NCBI GenBank assembly: GCA_002493635.1
Contig: DKZL01000072.1
Location: forward strand, 1-51,562
Length of the DNA: 51,562 nt
Direction: 5' to 3'
Source: Ruminococcaceae bacterium UBA7075
GTDB lineage: Bacteria > Bacillota > Clostridia > Oscillospirales > Acutalibacteraceae
The notes beneath the pieces were generated by a model. It searched no databases. It was not told where the DNA came from and saw only the letters and a program-made list of their open reading frames with translations. The translations under genes and the position numbers were made by a program. Positions 34,003-43,545 of the stretch are shown piece after piece; positions within the stretch are counted from its first letter, which is position 1, and the number at the start of each line of letters is the position of its first letter.

Positions 34003-34173
34003 AATAGAAACCTCCTGAAAAATTAATTTTAGCATTCCTATCTTAAAATATACAATCATTATACTACACATTATTTTATTTGTAAATAGGTATTTTCATT
34101 GTTTTTTTGTTAAAATAAGTTTTATTACAGAAATTTTTATTATTCAGATTTACGTATACCACAATAATTGCTA

Positions 34174-34202
34174 TTGCATAAAACCTATTAAAATAGTATA
34201 AT
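34174..34202 (+). promoter_or_regulatory. Putative promoter of nadA-mnmA-yjbR
   Basis: TTGCAT and TATAAT are separated by 17 bases, 42 bases before the nadA ATG. No NiaR or NrtR site was recognised. Confidence 0.55.
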
Positions 34203-34243
34203 ATATAATATCATGTCAGGCAAAACCGAAAGGACGTATTTTT

Positions 34244-35158
34244 ATGAATATAACAGAAATGCAAAACAGAATTATTGAGCTTAAGAAGGCAAAAGATGTC
34301 TGTATACTTGCCCACAGTTATCAGGCACACGAAATTCTTGAAATTGCCGATTTTACAGGTGACAGCTACAAGCTGAGCGTTGACGCAAGCAAGGTCAAAA
34401 ATAAAAATATTCTTATGTGCGGCGTCCGCTTTATGGCTGAAACCTGCAAAATTCTTTCACCGGAAAAGACAGTATATCTTGCTCAGCCCACAGCAGGCTG
34501 TAAAATGGCTGAACAAATGGACAGACAGCTCATTTCAAAGGTTAAACAGGATTATCCCAACCACACGGTTGTTGCATACATAAACACAACAGCAGATTTG
34601 AAAACTATTTGCGACGTTTGTGTTACAAGCTCTTCTGCTGTAAAAATTGTAAATAACATTGAAAACAAAGATATTCTTTTTATTCCCGACTGCAATCTTG
34701 GCGACTATGTTGCAAAGCAGTGCCCCGACAAGAATATAAAGCTTTTAAACGGAGGATGCCCGATTCACGCCTGCGTAAATACATCTGATGTTGAGAAAGC
34801 AAAAGAGCTTCATCCCGACGCAGAAATTTTGGTTCATCCTGAATGCAGACCTGAGATTGTAGCTATGGCAGATTATGTCGGCTCAACCTCCGGCATTATG
34901 GAATACGCAAAAAAATCAGATAAAAAAGAATTTATCATCGGAACTGAGATCAGCATAGCCGAGCATTTGCAGTATGAATGTCCCGACAAAAAATTCTATC
35001 CGCTCTCACTCAAGCTTATATGCTCAGATATGAAGGCAACCACACTCGTTGATGTTCTTGATTGTCTTAACGGTACAGGCGGAGAAGAAATTGTACTTGA
35101 CAAAGATACAATCAGCAGTGCTAAAAAATGTATTGACGAAATGATAAGACTCGGCTGA
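34244..35158 (+). CDS. nadA: Quinolinate synthase
   Basis: NadA condenses iminoaspartate and dihydroxyacetone phosphate into quinolinate for NAD synthesis and needs a [4Fe-4S] cluster. Conserved CGVRFMAETCK, CVTSSSAVKIV, PDCNLGDYVA and VHPECRPEI supply the signature and cluster cysteines. At 304 residues it matches the short NadA form. nadB and nadC, which usually accompany it in Firmicutes, are not in this window. It is followed after 18 bases by mnmA. Confidence 0.94.
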   Translation: MNITEMQNRIIELKKAKDVCILAHSYQAHEILEIADFTGDSYKLSVDASKVKNKNILMCGVRFMAETCKILSPEKTVYLAQPTAGCKMAEQMDRQLISKVKQDYPNHTVVAYINTTADLKTICDVCVTSSSAVKIVNNIENKDILFIPDCNLGDYVAKQCPDKNIKLLNGGCPIHACVNTSDVEKAKELHPDAEILVHPECRPEIVAMADYVGSTSGIMEYAKKSDKKEFIIGTEISIAEHLQYECPDKKFYPLSLKLICSDMKATTLVDVLDCLNGTGGEEIVLDKDTISSAKKCIDEMIRLG

Positions 35159-35176
35159 TAGTTTTAAGAGGAAAAA

Positions 35177-36250
35177 ATGACAAAAAAAGCATTAGTTGCA
35201 ATGAGCGGCGGCGTTGACAGTTCCGTTGCTGCATATCTGACAAAAGAAATGGGCTATAATGCCACAGGAATAACCCTGAAGCTGTTTGATAACGAAGATA
35301 TAGGTGAAACGAAGGAAAAAACCTGCTGTTCGCTGGATGATATAGACGACGCACGCAATGTGTGCCGCAAAATCGGTATTCCGTATTATGTTTACAACTT
35401 TAAGGACAGCTTTAAAGAAAATGTAATAGACAGGTTTATAAGAGCCTATGAAAACGGCACTACCCCTAACCCCTGTATTGACTGCAACAGATATATCAAA
35501 TTTGAAAAGCTTATCCGCCGTGCGGAGGAGCTTGAATTTGACAAAGTTGTTACCGGTCATTACTCAATTATTGAATATGATAAGGGTGCTGACAGATTCC
35601 TCCTTAAAAAATCTGCCGACCTTTCAAAGGACCAGAGCTATGTTCTGTATTCATTAACTCAGAAGCAGTTGTCTAAAACACTTCTGCCGCTTGGGAATCT
35701 TACTAAATCGTATGTAAGAGAAATTGCAGAAAGCCTTAATCTTATTAATGCAAAAAAACACGACAGTCAGGATATTTGCTTTGTGCCTGACGGCGACTAT
35801 GCAAAATTTATTGAGCAGTATACAGGCAGAACATATCCGAACGGTAATTTTGTAGATGAAAACGGAAATATACTCGGCGAGCATAAGGGCATTATACGGT
35901 ATACGGTAGGTCAGCGCAAAGGGCTGGGACTTGCTTTGCCCTGCCCTATGTATGTCAAGGAAAAAAATCTTGAGGAAAACAAAGTTATTCTCTGCGAAAA
36001 TCACAGACTTTTTTCAAAGGAATTATATGCCACTGACATCAACCTGATTTCCTGCGACAGAATTGATAAACCAATGAGAGTTAAAGCAAGGGTAAGATAC
36101 AATCAGCCTGAACAGCCGGCAACCGTTGAACAGACCGACAATAACACGATTCATATAACATTTGATGAACCTCAGAGGGCAATTTCAAAGGGACAGGCAG
36201 TTGTGCTTTATGACGGTGAATACGTCATTGGCGGAGGTACAATAATATGA
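35177..36250 (+). CDS. mnmA: tRNA-specific 2-thiouridylase MnmA
   Basis: MnmA puts sulfur on U34 of tRNA Lys, Glu and Gln. The PP-loop is SGGVDSS (about residues 9-15), and the catalytic cysteines are in PNPCIDCNR and DSQDICFVPDG. The 357-residue length is typical. A GAGG ribosome site precedes the ATG. Its end overlaps the yjbR-like gene by four bases (ATGA). The sulfur donor desulfurase is not encoded nearby. Confidence 0.95.
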   Translation: MTKKALVAMSGGVDSSVAAYLTKEMGYNATGITLKLFDNEDIGETKEKTCCSLDDIDDARNVCRKIGIPYYVYNFKDSFKENVIDRFIRAYENGTTPNPCIDCNRYIKFEKLIRRAEELEFDKVVTGHYSIIEYDKGADRFLLKKSADLSKDQSYVLYSLTQKQLSKTLLPLGNLTKSYVREIAESLNLINAKKHDSQDICFVPDGDYAKFIEQYTGRTYPNGNFVDENGNILGEHKGIIRYTVGQRKGLGLALPCPMYVKEKNLEENKVILCENHRLFSKELYATDINLISCDRIDKPMRVKARVRYNQPEQPATVEQTDNNTIHITFDEPQRAISKGQAVVLYDGEYVIGGGTII

Positions 36251-36657
36251 AATCACTGTCTCAGCGATATGAAATAGCAGAATTCATTAAAGAGCAGTAC
36301 GGTGACGATCCCGAATATTTATGGGTAAAAACCCCCGAATGTGCAGTATTTCGTCATCAGTCAAATCAAAAGTGGTATGCTTTGATTATGACTGTTCCCT
36401 ATAATAAGTTGGGAGAGAAAAGCAGTCAGGCAGTTGACATTATAAATTTAAAGTGCGACCACATAACAATCGGTTCTCTGCTTGACGAGAAGGGCTTCTA
36501 TCCTGCTTATCATATGAATAAAACACACTGGATTACTGTTGTATTGGATGAAAGCGTTGATACACAAAAAATCAAAGCGTTAATTGACATCAGCTATGAA
36601 CTTACAGATTTGAAATTAAAAAAGTCTTCAGCCGATAAAATAATATGTAATCAATGA
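36247..36657 (+). CDS. MmcQ/YjbR family protein
   Basis: This 136-residue protein matches the YjbR/MmcQ family: SQRYEIAEFIKEQYG near the start, WYALIMTVP in the middle and the ending MNKTHWITVVLDES. The fold resembles the CyaY-like DNA-binding group, but the cellular role is unproven. It is translationally coupled to mnmA through the ATGA overlap. No unusual features. Confidence 0.8.
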   Translation: MKSLSQRYEIAEFIKEQYGDDPEYLWVKTPECAVFRHQSNQKWYALIMTVPYNKLGEKSSQAVDIINLKCDHITIGSLLDEKGFYPAYHMNKTHWITVVLDESVDTQKIKALIDISYELTDLKLKKSSADKIICNQ

Positions 36658-36663
36658 AATAAT

Positions 36664-36696
36664 AAAAGCGAAGTTGTTTTTGTCAACTTCGCTTTT
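36664..36696. terminator. Bidirectional terminator
   Basis: AAAAGCGAAGTTG and CAACTTCGCTTTT form a strong stem between the convergent yjbR-like and second LCP genes. Confidence 0.9.
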
Positions 36697-36737
36697 AATT
36701 TTATATTACTTTATTATTTCAAGTGCAATCGGCAATA

Positions 36738-37940
36738 TTAATAATTACCGTTTTCACTTGACATTTCGGTTGTGGCTTCGGTAGGCACACTAACCATTTC
36801 CTCGAAAATAAAAGATGCAAATTTAAGTCTTTGAGCTTCGAGATCGCTGATTTTGATAGTCGATGTTGTTTCGCCGTTGATTACAGTATTATCATCATAA
36901 TACCAAAGTCCTTCTTCCGGCACATAGTACTGCTCAACATCATATGAAAGATAAGTAAGTGCATGTGAAACAAGTGCTGTAATTTCATCTTTTTTCAAAT
37001 TGGTGGTGATAAGAGGACCTACTGAGCTTACAATAGAAATAATCTGTGTAAGATCAGCCGATTTCATACTATTGAATACAGTTTCCAACAGCTTTCTCTG
37101 ACGTGAGGTTCTGTCCCAGTCATCGCCGTCAATACCGATTTCATTGCCGTCTTCATTCTTGCTGAGACCTCTGTTGCGGGCATACCAAAGTGCCTCCTGA
37201 CCGTCAAGGTGAACAATACCGGGGGCATCTTTGATTGTGGTATATTCAGAAACCTGACCGTTTTTATACATCTGATAGTTGATGTATAAAATTTCATCTT
37301 CAGTAAGTTCTATATCAATACCTCCGAGTGTATCAATTATCTTCTTAAAACTTTCAAAATCAACAACTGCATAGCGGTCAACTTTAATGCCGTAATTAGC
37401 TTCAATAGTCTGAACAGAAAGCTTTGCACCGCCAAGAGTATAGGAAGCGTTCAGTTTGTTGTAGCCGTGACCCGGTATATACAGATAAGTATCACGCTGA
37501 AATGATGTCAGCTTTAATTTTTTATGGCGATTATCAATAGACATCATAATCATAGTGTCAGAAAGGCCAAAACCGCTTGTAGAAGTCTTTTTTGAATTAT
37601 CTTCGCCAAACAGCATAACATTAAGAACCTTTGAGTCCTGAAGCAGGTCACCGTCATTTAATGAAAGGTTAGTATTGTCTCCTTCAAGGGCGTCTATTGA
37701 ACCTACATTTGTATTATTATTATTATTTTTATTATCATTATCAATAGACTGGAAATTCATTGAGTTAAGTACCGAATAATAATAAATCATTCCACTGCCT
37801 GATATAAGGAAAATAACCGACAGTACAATTGAAATTATCCTTTTAGCTCTGCCCCTTTTGTTGTAAATCTTAGTAACCTGTTTATTGGAACTTATATCTA
37901 CAAAACTGCCGCTGCCTTTGCCTGCATTATGAATTGACAT
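36738..37940 (-). CDS. LytR-CpsA-Psr (LCP) family protein
   Basis: This 400-residue second LCP protein has a short basic cytoplasmic tail, one membrane helix (about 35-53), an Asn-rich spacer encoded by an AAT-type repeat, then the LCP domain with VMLFGEDNS, DTMIMMSIDNRHKKL, SFQRDTYLYIPG and the DRTSRQRKLLE arginine block. It should attach a glycopolymer to peptidoglycan. Having two LCP genes within 7 kb suggests different polymers or redundancy. Upstream lies a gene-free AT-rich gap of 174 bases. Confidence 0.9.
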   Translation of the reverse strand: MSIHNAGKGSGSFVDISSNKQVTKIYNKRGRAKRIISIVLSVIFLISGSGMIYYYSVLNSMNFQSIDNDNKNNNNNTNVGSIDALEGDNTNLSLNDGDLLQDSKVLNVMLFGEDNSKKTSTSGFGLSDTMIMMSIDNRHKKLKLTSFQRDTYLYIPGHGYNKLNASYTLGGAKLSVQTIEANYGIKVDRYAVVDFESFKKIIDTLGGIDIELTEDEILYINYQMYKNGQVSEYTTIKDAPGIVHLDGQEALWYARNRGLSKNEDGNEIGIDGDDWDRTSRQRKLLETVFNSMKSADLTQIISIVSSVGPLITTNLKKDEITALVSHALTYLSYDVEQYYVPEEGLWYYDDNTVINGETTSTIKISDLEAQRLKFASFIFEEMVSVPTEATTEMSSENGNY

Positions 37941-38114
37941 ATTTTCCTCCCAATTACATAATAATACTTAAATATACAAAATTACTCTTATTTCTTTAAA
38001 TTTTTCATATTTAATTTATTATATCACAATATATTGTACTTTTATTCTTAATAAGAATTATAATGTATATTTATGAGAAAAAAATGGAGAATACATAAGT
38101 AATGTATTTCTTTA

Positions 38115-38702
38115 TCACTCCTGCTCATCCAATGTAAGACTGAAAGCAGGTAAAAACTCCTCTTCAAACACTTTCAGCTCGGGCAAATTCATACTGTGAA
38201 TTGAATTCAGAATCGTATCCTGTGCCTTTCTGAATTCATCATTCCCCATTCTCTGCTCTTCAATACATTTTATAAGTGCCGAAAGCTTGTCCGCCGCCTT
38301 TACAAACGGTCTGAGCTGCTCATCACCGCTGCCGTTCATCTTTATTATACTGTTTATGTCATCCCTGAAATCATCAGGAAGCATATTTACAAGCTGATCA
38401 GCCGCATTTTCCTCAATATCACGATAAGCATTCTTGATTTTGGAATTATAATACTTTATAGGAGTTGGCATATCCCCTGTTATAATCTCGGTTGTATCGT
38501 GAAAAACAGCTAAAATCGCTGCACGCTCCGGATCAAGATTGCCGCCGAATCGTTTGTTGTGAATAAGCACAAGGCAGTGTGCAATCATTGCAACCTGCAA
38601 GCTGTGTTCGCTTATATTCTCGCTTCTGGTATTGTTCATAAGCCCCCAGCGGTTGATGTATTTCATTCTGGAAAGCATTGCATAAAAGCTTGATATTTTC
38701 AT
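38115..38702 (-). CDS. HD-domain 5'-deoxynucleotidase, YfbR-like
   Basis: The 195-residue protein starts with SRMKYINRWGLM and carries the metal site as SEHSLQVAMIAH and FHDTTEIITGDMPTP, the latter including the HD pair and the substrate loop of YfbR. YfbR removes phosphate from deoxynucleoside monophosphates. It is transcribed alone, away from the yfhO gene. Length and motifs are normal. Confidence 0.87.
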   Translation of the reverse strand: MKISSFYAMLSRMKYINRWGLMNNTRSENISEHSLQVAMIAHCLVLIHNKRFGGNLDPERAAILAVFHDTTEIITGDMPTPIKYYNSKIKNAYRDIEENAADQLVNMLPDDFRDDINSIIKMNGSGDEQLRPFVKAADKLSALIKCIEEQRMGNDEFRKAQDTILNSIHSMNLPELKVFEEEFLPAFSLTLDEQE

Positions 38703-38872
38703 AATTATTTATCTCCTGTTTTTTTACAAAAATTAGTGCAAATTTTACATATATATGTTATAATATTAAGGAATGTATTTTAATTTGCATTTTGCATTAA
38801 CTGTATGTTACTTATTATACTTTTTTTGTAAGAAAAGTAAAGAAAAAACCAAATTTTTATTTGGAGTGAATT

Positions 38873-41353
38873 ATGGGAAATCGTCTTTCTGCATTTAACA
38901 ACAAACCACACTGCTACGGCTTATTTACTTTTTTAGCTGCACTTATTATGGCTGCTGTAATATTTGTGCCTTTTATTGTGTTCAACAACGGCATAATGTA
39001 TTATTACGGTGATTTTAATGTTCAGGAAATTCCGTTTTATCAGCTTGTACATGACGCTGTAAGGAATGGGAATCTCGGTTGGAATCACATTACCGATCTT
39101 GGTTCGGATACAATTTCAAGTTACAGCTTTTATCTGCTCGGAAGTCCGTTCTTCTGGGCGACTATTCCGTTTCCAAGTGAAGCTGTGCCATATCTTATAG
39201 GGCCTTTGCTTATTATAAAATTTGCCTGTGCCGCTCTTGCCGCATATCTTTATCTTAAAAGATATGTTAAAAACGGAACTGTGGCAATGGTCGGCGGCTT
39301 GATGTACGCATTCTCGGGATTTTCAATCTACAACGTATTTTTCTTTCATTTTCACGAGCCGCTGATTGTTTTTCCTCTTTTGCTGGCAGCACTGGACTCT
39401 TTTTTGTTTGATAAAAAACGTATTGTATTTGCGCTTGCTGTCTTTGCCGCATGCATTGTCAATTATTACTTTTTTGCGGGACAAGTAGTCTTTGTAGTAA
39501 TGTACTATCTGATGCTCACACTTACAAAGACGTATAAATTTAAAATTACTGAATTTCTGATTCTGGCTGTTGAGGTCTTAATAGGATTTGCTGCTACGGC
39601 ATTTTTAATACTTCCGTCAGTAATAGGACTTATGGGCAATCCAAGGCTTGATACTCTTCCCGAGGGATGGGAGGCACTTGTTTATGACAAGCCCGAAAAA
39701 TACTTTCTGATAATTCTTAGCTTCTTCTTTCCGTCCGATACTCCTGCTTTTCCTGTATTCACTCCAAATTCCAACTGTAAGTGGGCGTCTGTTGCAGGAT
39801 GGATACCTCTTGCAGGAATGACGGGTGTTATCGGATATATGCAACTAAAAAACCGAAGCTGGCTTAAAAAACTAATTTCACTGCTTATGCTGTTTGCCTT
39901 TGTTCCTGTGCTGAACAGTATGTTTCAGCTTTTTAACAGTTCCATATATTACGCAAGATGGTTTTATATGCTCGTGCTGATGCTTGTGCTTGCAACGGTC
40001 AAGGCATTTGAAAATGAAGAAATTGACTGGAACAGAGCTGTAAGGTGGTCTGTCGGAATTACTGCGGGCATAGCTGTCCTTATAGGTCTTATGCCGAACA
40101 AAGATTCAGAATCTGCCGATGAAAGCTTTACAATAGGTGTTCAGGCAAGCTTTGAAAGATTCTGGATTTATGTTTTGCTTTCACTGATGAGCCTGCTTGC
40201 ATTTGTACTGATTTATAAAAAATTCCGAATCAACAAAAAGCGTTTTGCAGCAATGCTTCTGCTTGGTACAGTTCTGACATCTTTGGTCACATCGTTCTTT
40301 GTAATAGCCGAAGGTTTTGTATCAAGCAACACTACAAAAACAATCAATGAGAACATTATAAACAAACGTGACAAAATCACCATTGAAGATATTGATGAAG
40401 TAAGAAGCGACTTTTATGAATGTGTGGATAACACGGCAATGTTCTGGCAAATACAGAGCATAAACTGCTTTCAAAGCTCCGTATCGCCATCAATTATGAA
40501 GTTCTATAAAGCACTGGGAATTACAAGGGATGTTGCATCACGTCCAAATACAGACGCATATGCGCTGCGTTCGCTTTTAAGCTGTAAATATTTGTTTGAT
40601 TATGAAGAGGAAAATAAAAAGAACAACAAATATTCTTTTATTGATGAAGACGGCGATACAAAAATGCCGTATTGGCAATATATTGATAACAACAACAATT
40701 TTGATATTTATCAAAATCATTGCTACATTCCAATGGGCTTTACCTATGATGAATTTGTAACAAAGGAAGAATTTGATAAAATTGATAATTACAATAAACC
40801 TCAGGCTATGTTGTATTCAATGGTGCTTACAAGAGAGCAAATGATAAAATACAATGATATAACAAAATATTCGGAGGGCGACTATGACTTGCTTTACTTC
40901 GGTAATTTATCAAACTTTGTAAGCAAAACTCAAAGATATGTTTACAGCCATAAGGATTATGAAAAAGCCTGCAAGGAAAGAAAAGCAACAAGCTGTTCTT
41001 CATTTGAATACACAGACAACGGTTTTAAAGCCGAGTACAAAAACAGAGGCGGAAAAAATCTTATGTTTTTCAGCGTTCCCTACAGTGAAGGCTTTAAAGC
41101 TACCGTAAACGGAAAACCAACAGATATTGAAGAGGTAAACTACGGCTTTATGGCTGTGGAAATTCCTGCACTCACTGATTGCAGTATTGAATTCACCTAT
41201 GAAACACCGGGACTTAAGCAAGGCTGTATGATAAGCCTTGGCGCACTCGGAGCATTAGCAGTTTACTCCTGCATTTTATTAACTTATAGTTTGTTAAAGA
41301 AGAAAAAAGAAAACGTGCAAATATTACGGAGGAAAAATAATGATATTCGGTGA
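38873..41353 (+). CDS. YfhO family polytopic membrane protein (GT-C type)
   Basis: The 826-residue protein has about twelve hydrophobic segments and a large extracellular part (about residues 500-770). The first loop has YGDFNVQEIPFY, where YfhO/GT-C proteins keep their acidic catalytic residue. Bacillus and Listeria YfhO-type proteins add sugars to teichoic acids outside the membrane. The target here is unknown, but the following GT2 and LicD genes fit a cell-wall polymer decoration group. The frame overlaps the next gene by 14 bases. Confidence 0.85.
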   Translation: MGNRLSAFNNKPHCYGLFTFLAALIMAAVIFVPFIVFNNGIMYYYGDFNVQEIPFYQLVHDAVRNGNLGWNHITDLGSDTISSYSFYLLGSPFFWATIPFPSEAVPYLIGPLLIIKFACAALAAYLYLKRYVKNGTVAMVGGLMYAFSGFSIYNVFFFHFHEPLIVFPLLLAALDSFLFDKKRIVFALAVFAACIVNYYFFAGQVVFVVMYYLMLTLTKTYKFKITEFLILAVEVLIGFAATAFLILPSVIGLMGNPRLDTLPEGWEALVYDKPEKYFLIILSFFFPSDTPAFPVFTPNSNCKWASVAGWIPLAGMTGVIGYMQLKNRSWLKKLISLLMLFAFVPVLNSMFQLFNSSIYYARWFYMLVLMLVLATVKAFENEEIDWNRAVRWSVGITAGIAVLIGLMPNKDSESADESFTIGVQASFERFWIYVLLSLMSLLAFVLIYKKFRINKKRFAAMLLLGTVLTSLVTSFFVIAEGFVSSNTTKTINENIINKRDKITIEDIDEVRSDFYECVDNTAMFWQIQSINCFQSSVSPSIMKFYKALGITRDVASRPNTDAYALRSLLSCKYLFDYEEENKKNNKYSFIDEDGDTKMPYWQYIDNNNNFDIYQNHCYIPMGFTYDEFVTKEEFDKIDNYNKPQAMLYSMVLTREQMIKYNDITKYSEGDYDLLYFGNLSNFVSKTQRYVYSHKDYEKACKERKATSCSSFEYTDNGFKAEYKNRGGKNLMFFSVPYSEGFKATVNGKPTDIEEVNYGFMAVEIPALTDCSIEFTYETPGLKQGCMISLGALGALAVYSCILLTYSLLKKKKENVQILRRKNNDIR

Positions 41354-42701
41354 TAAAATTTTAAAATACAAGGATGAAATACTAAATGATTTGCAAACCC
41401 TTTTGAGTATTAAATCAATATCGAGATCAATGCCGCAGGAATGCGACAAAGCTCTTGAATTTATACTAAACAAAGCCAAAGAATTCGGACTGGAAACAGA
41501 AAGAGTTACGGAGCAGAGCGGTCACATTACACTCGGCAATAAGGGCAGACTGTGCGGAGTGCTTTCACATCTTGATGTTGTTCCCGAAGGCAACGGATGG
41601 AGCACCGAACCCTTTGCTCTTACTCAAAAGGACGGCAGACTGTACGGCAGAGGAATTGCAGACGACAAGGGTGCCGCACTGATTAACCTTTATTGTATGC
41701 GTGCACTGAAAGAAAACGGAGTTGAAGGCAAAAACACTCTGCGTGCAATATACGGCATCAGCGAAGAAGTCGGAATGGAGGATATGGACGGTTACTTTGA
41801 AAAAATGCCTGCACCGGATATGGCATTTACACCCGACAGCGACTACGGAATCTGCTTTGCAGAAAAGGGAATTTTACAGCTTGAGGTCAGTTCAAAAACA
41901 AACGATTCAAAGCTTATCAGCCAATTTTCATCAGGCAAAGCCGTAAATGCTGTTCCTGACAGTGCATACGTTATTATAGACACGTCCAGCTATGACGAGC
42001 AGAACCTTATTCAGCTTGCTGATACAAGTGACGGAAGCTTTGAATTCAGGAACACTATTGACGGTTTAATGATTATCAGCCGAGGCAAGGCTGCGCATGC
42101 CTGTGAATCTGAAAAGGGCTACAATGCAGCATCCGCACTTGTTGATATTATCGCCGATGCATTTGACAAGGAAGATCTTGGTTCACTGTGCAGCTTTATT
42201 GATTATGCTGTCAACAAAGAAACGAACGGACGCTCTTTGGGACTTAAGATGAGCGACTGTGTATCCGGTGCGCTTAGCGTTAATCTTTCCTCATTAAACA
42301 TTGATGATGAATATGCAAAGGCACAATTTGATATAAGATACCCTGTGACTATAAACGGTAAAAGCGTGCTTTCTCAGTTTGAAAAGGTTGCAGCAAGAAG
42401 CAACCTTGATGTCACAGTTATCAATCACGAAAAGCCCTTATACGTTGATAAACAATCAGAATTAATTAATATTTTAAGTGAAGCCTATGAAGCTGTCATC
42501 GGCAAAATGCCCGAGCTTTATTCGACCGGCGGAGGTACATATGCCAGAAAGCTTAATAATAACGGTGTTGCATTCGGACCTAACTTTAAAGATGATGATG
42601 TTCGTATGCACAATTCAGATGAAAGTGTTGACGAGGGGAACTTCTTTTTGCACGCTCAGATTTGTCTTGAAGCAATGCACAGACTTTTCACCTGTGAATG
42701 A
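41340..42701 (+). CDS. M20 family dipeptidase, PepV/Sapep-like
   Basis: This 453-residue zinc peptidase has the motifs LSHLDVVPEG, RGIADDKGAAL, SEEVGMED and FTPDSDYG, and a C-terminal MHNSDESVDEGNF carrying the last metal-site His. PepV enzymes split unbranched dipeptides, including beta-Ala and D-amino acid forms. The start overlaps yfhO by 14 bases with its own GGAGG site, so it is probably translated from the same mRNA. A link to the glycan genes is not evident. Confidence 0.9.
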   Translation: MIFGDKILKYKDEILNDLQTLLSIKSISRSMPQECDKALEFILNKAKEFGLETERVTEQSGHITLGNKGRLCGVLSHLDVVPEGNGWSTEPFALTQKDGRLYGRGIADDKGAALINLYCMRALKENGVEGKNTLRAIYGISEEVGMEDMDGYFEKMPAPDMAFTPDSDYGICFAEKGILQLEVSSKTNDSKLISQFSSGKAVNAVPDSAYVIIDTSSYDEQNLIQLADTSDGSFEFRNTIDGLMIISRGKAAHACESEKGYNAASALVDIIADAFDKEDLGSLCSFIDYAVNKETNGRSLGLKMSDCVSGALSVNLSSLNIDDEYAKAQFDIRYPVTINGKSVLSQFEKVAARSNLDVTVINHEKPLYVDKQSELINILSEAYEAVIGKMPELYSTGGGTYARKLNNNGVAFGPNFKDDDVRMHNSDESVDEGNFFLHAQICLEAMHRLFTCE

Positions 42702-42747
42702 TAAAGCAAAATTTGCTAATAATAACAATTAGAAAAGGGATTGGAAA

Positions 42748-43545
42748 ATGAGTACCGAAAAAACAATTAAACTACAGACAAAAAAACTGCTTACAGGCAA
42801 CTGGAGCAATATTATTGCCGCTGTTGTACTTGTATGTGTTATACTTATTGCTGTGGATACATTAGGCACACTCATAGCTTTTTTGCTTGGTGTTTACAAC
42901 GGTTCAGGTGAGCTTGTAAGAACAGCAGCCAAAGAAAGCCTGCTGAATTATATATACATCGGTGAATTTGTTATTTTAATTTTTCTGTCCCCGGTAATTA
43001 ACGGACTTTTCAAGATGTTCAGCAATGTTTCGCTTTACGGCAAAACAGAAATTTATGACGTATTTTTCTATTTTAAAAGTGTTGGCAAATATTTTAGAAC
43101 CTGCATACTGAATTTGATTTTGTCATCTGTATTTATATTTTTAAGTGCTCTGACAGACTTTGGTTTTGGCTGTCTTGAGGACGCCGTTGGCAAAAACTTG
43201 CAGGATTTGACAAATTTTGATATAATATCAGTTATGCTTATCGGTGCAATGCTTGTTGTAATTGCACTGAAAATTCTGTTTTATTTTATTTTTGTGCACT
43301 ATCAGCTTTACACTTATGCAACATTTGATAATATTTCAATACTAAAGTGCGTATTTGGTATGTATGGATTTGCATTCAGGCACTTAGGCTCTGCAATCAA
43401 GCTGATGTTCAGCTTTGCCGGCTGGATTCTCTTGTGCTTCTTTGTGGTGCCTGCATTCTATGTTTTGCCTTATCTGGCTGTTTCTATGGCTGACTCAGCA
43501 AAATGGCTGTTTGCGTATGATAAGGACAGGGGGTTACTATGCTAA
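42748..43545 (+). CDS. Polytopic membrane protein, possibly DUF975-like
   Basis: I cannot name this 265-residue protein with confidence. Five or six hydrophobic segments, a central VSLYGKTEIYDVFFYFKS and an ending in which the Ala/Val-rich helix is followed by AKWLFAYDKD recall the DUF975 and glycerophosphodiester-phosphodiesterase-membrane-domain groups. No catalytic motif is seen. It overlaps the GT2 gene by seven bases, which argues for a shared task, perhaps holding or feeding the glycosyltransferase. Confidence 0.6.
   Translation: MSTEKTIKLQTKKLLTGNWSNIIAAVVLVCVILIAVDTLGTLIAFLLGVYNGSGELVRTAAKESLLNYIYIGEFVILIFLSPVINGLFKMFSNVSLYGKTEIYDVFFYFKSVGKYFRTCILNLILSSVFIFLSALTDFGFGCLEDAVGKNLQDLTNFDIISVMLIGAMLVVIALKILFYFIFVHYQLYTYATFDNISILKCVFGMYGFAFRHLGSAIKLMFSFAGWILLCFFVVPAFYVLPYLAVSMADSAKWLFAYDKDRGLLC

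Noticed and set aside
37705..37745. AAT-type trinucleotide run as a phase-variable repeat
   Set aside because: It encodes an Asn-rich linker in the second LCP protein; changes by whole triplets keep the frame, so on/off switching is not expected.
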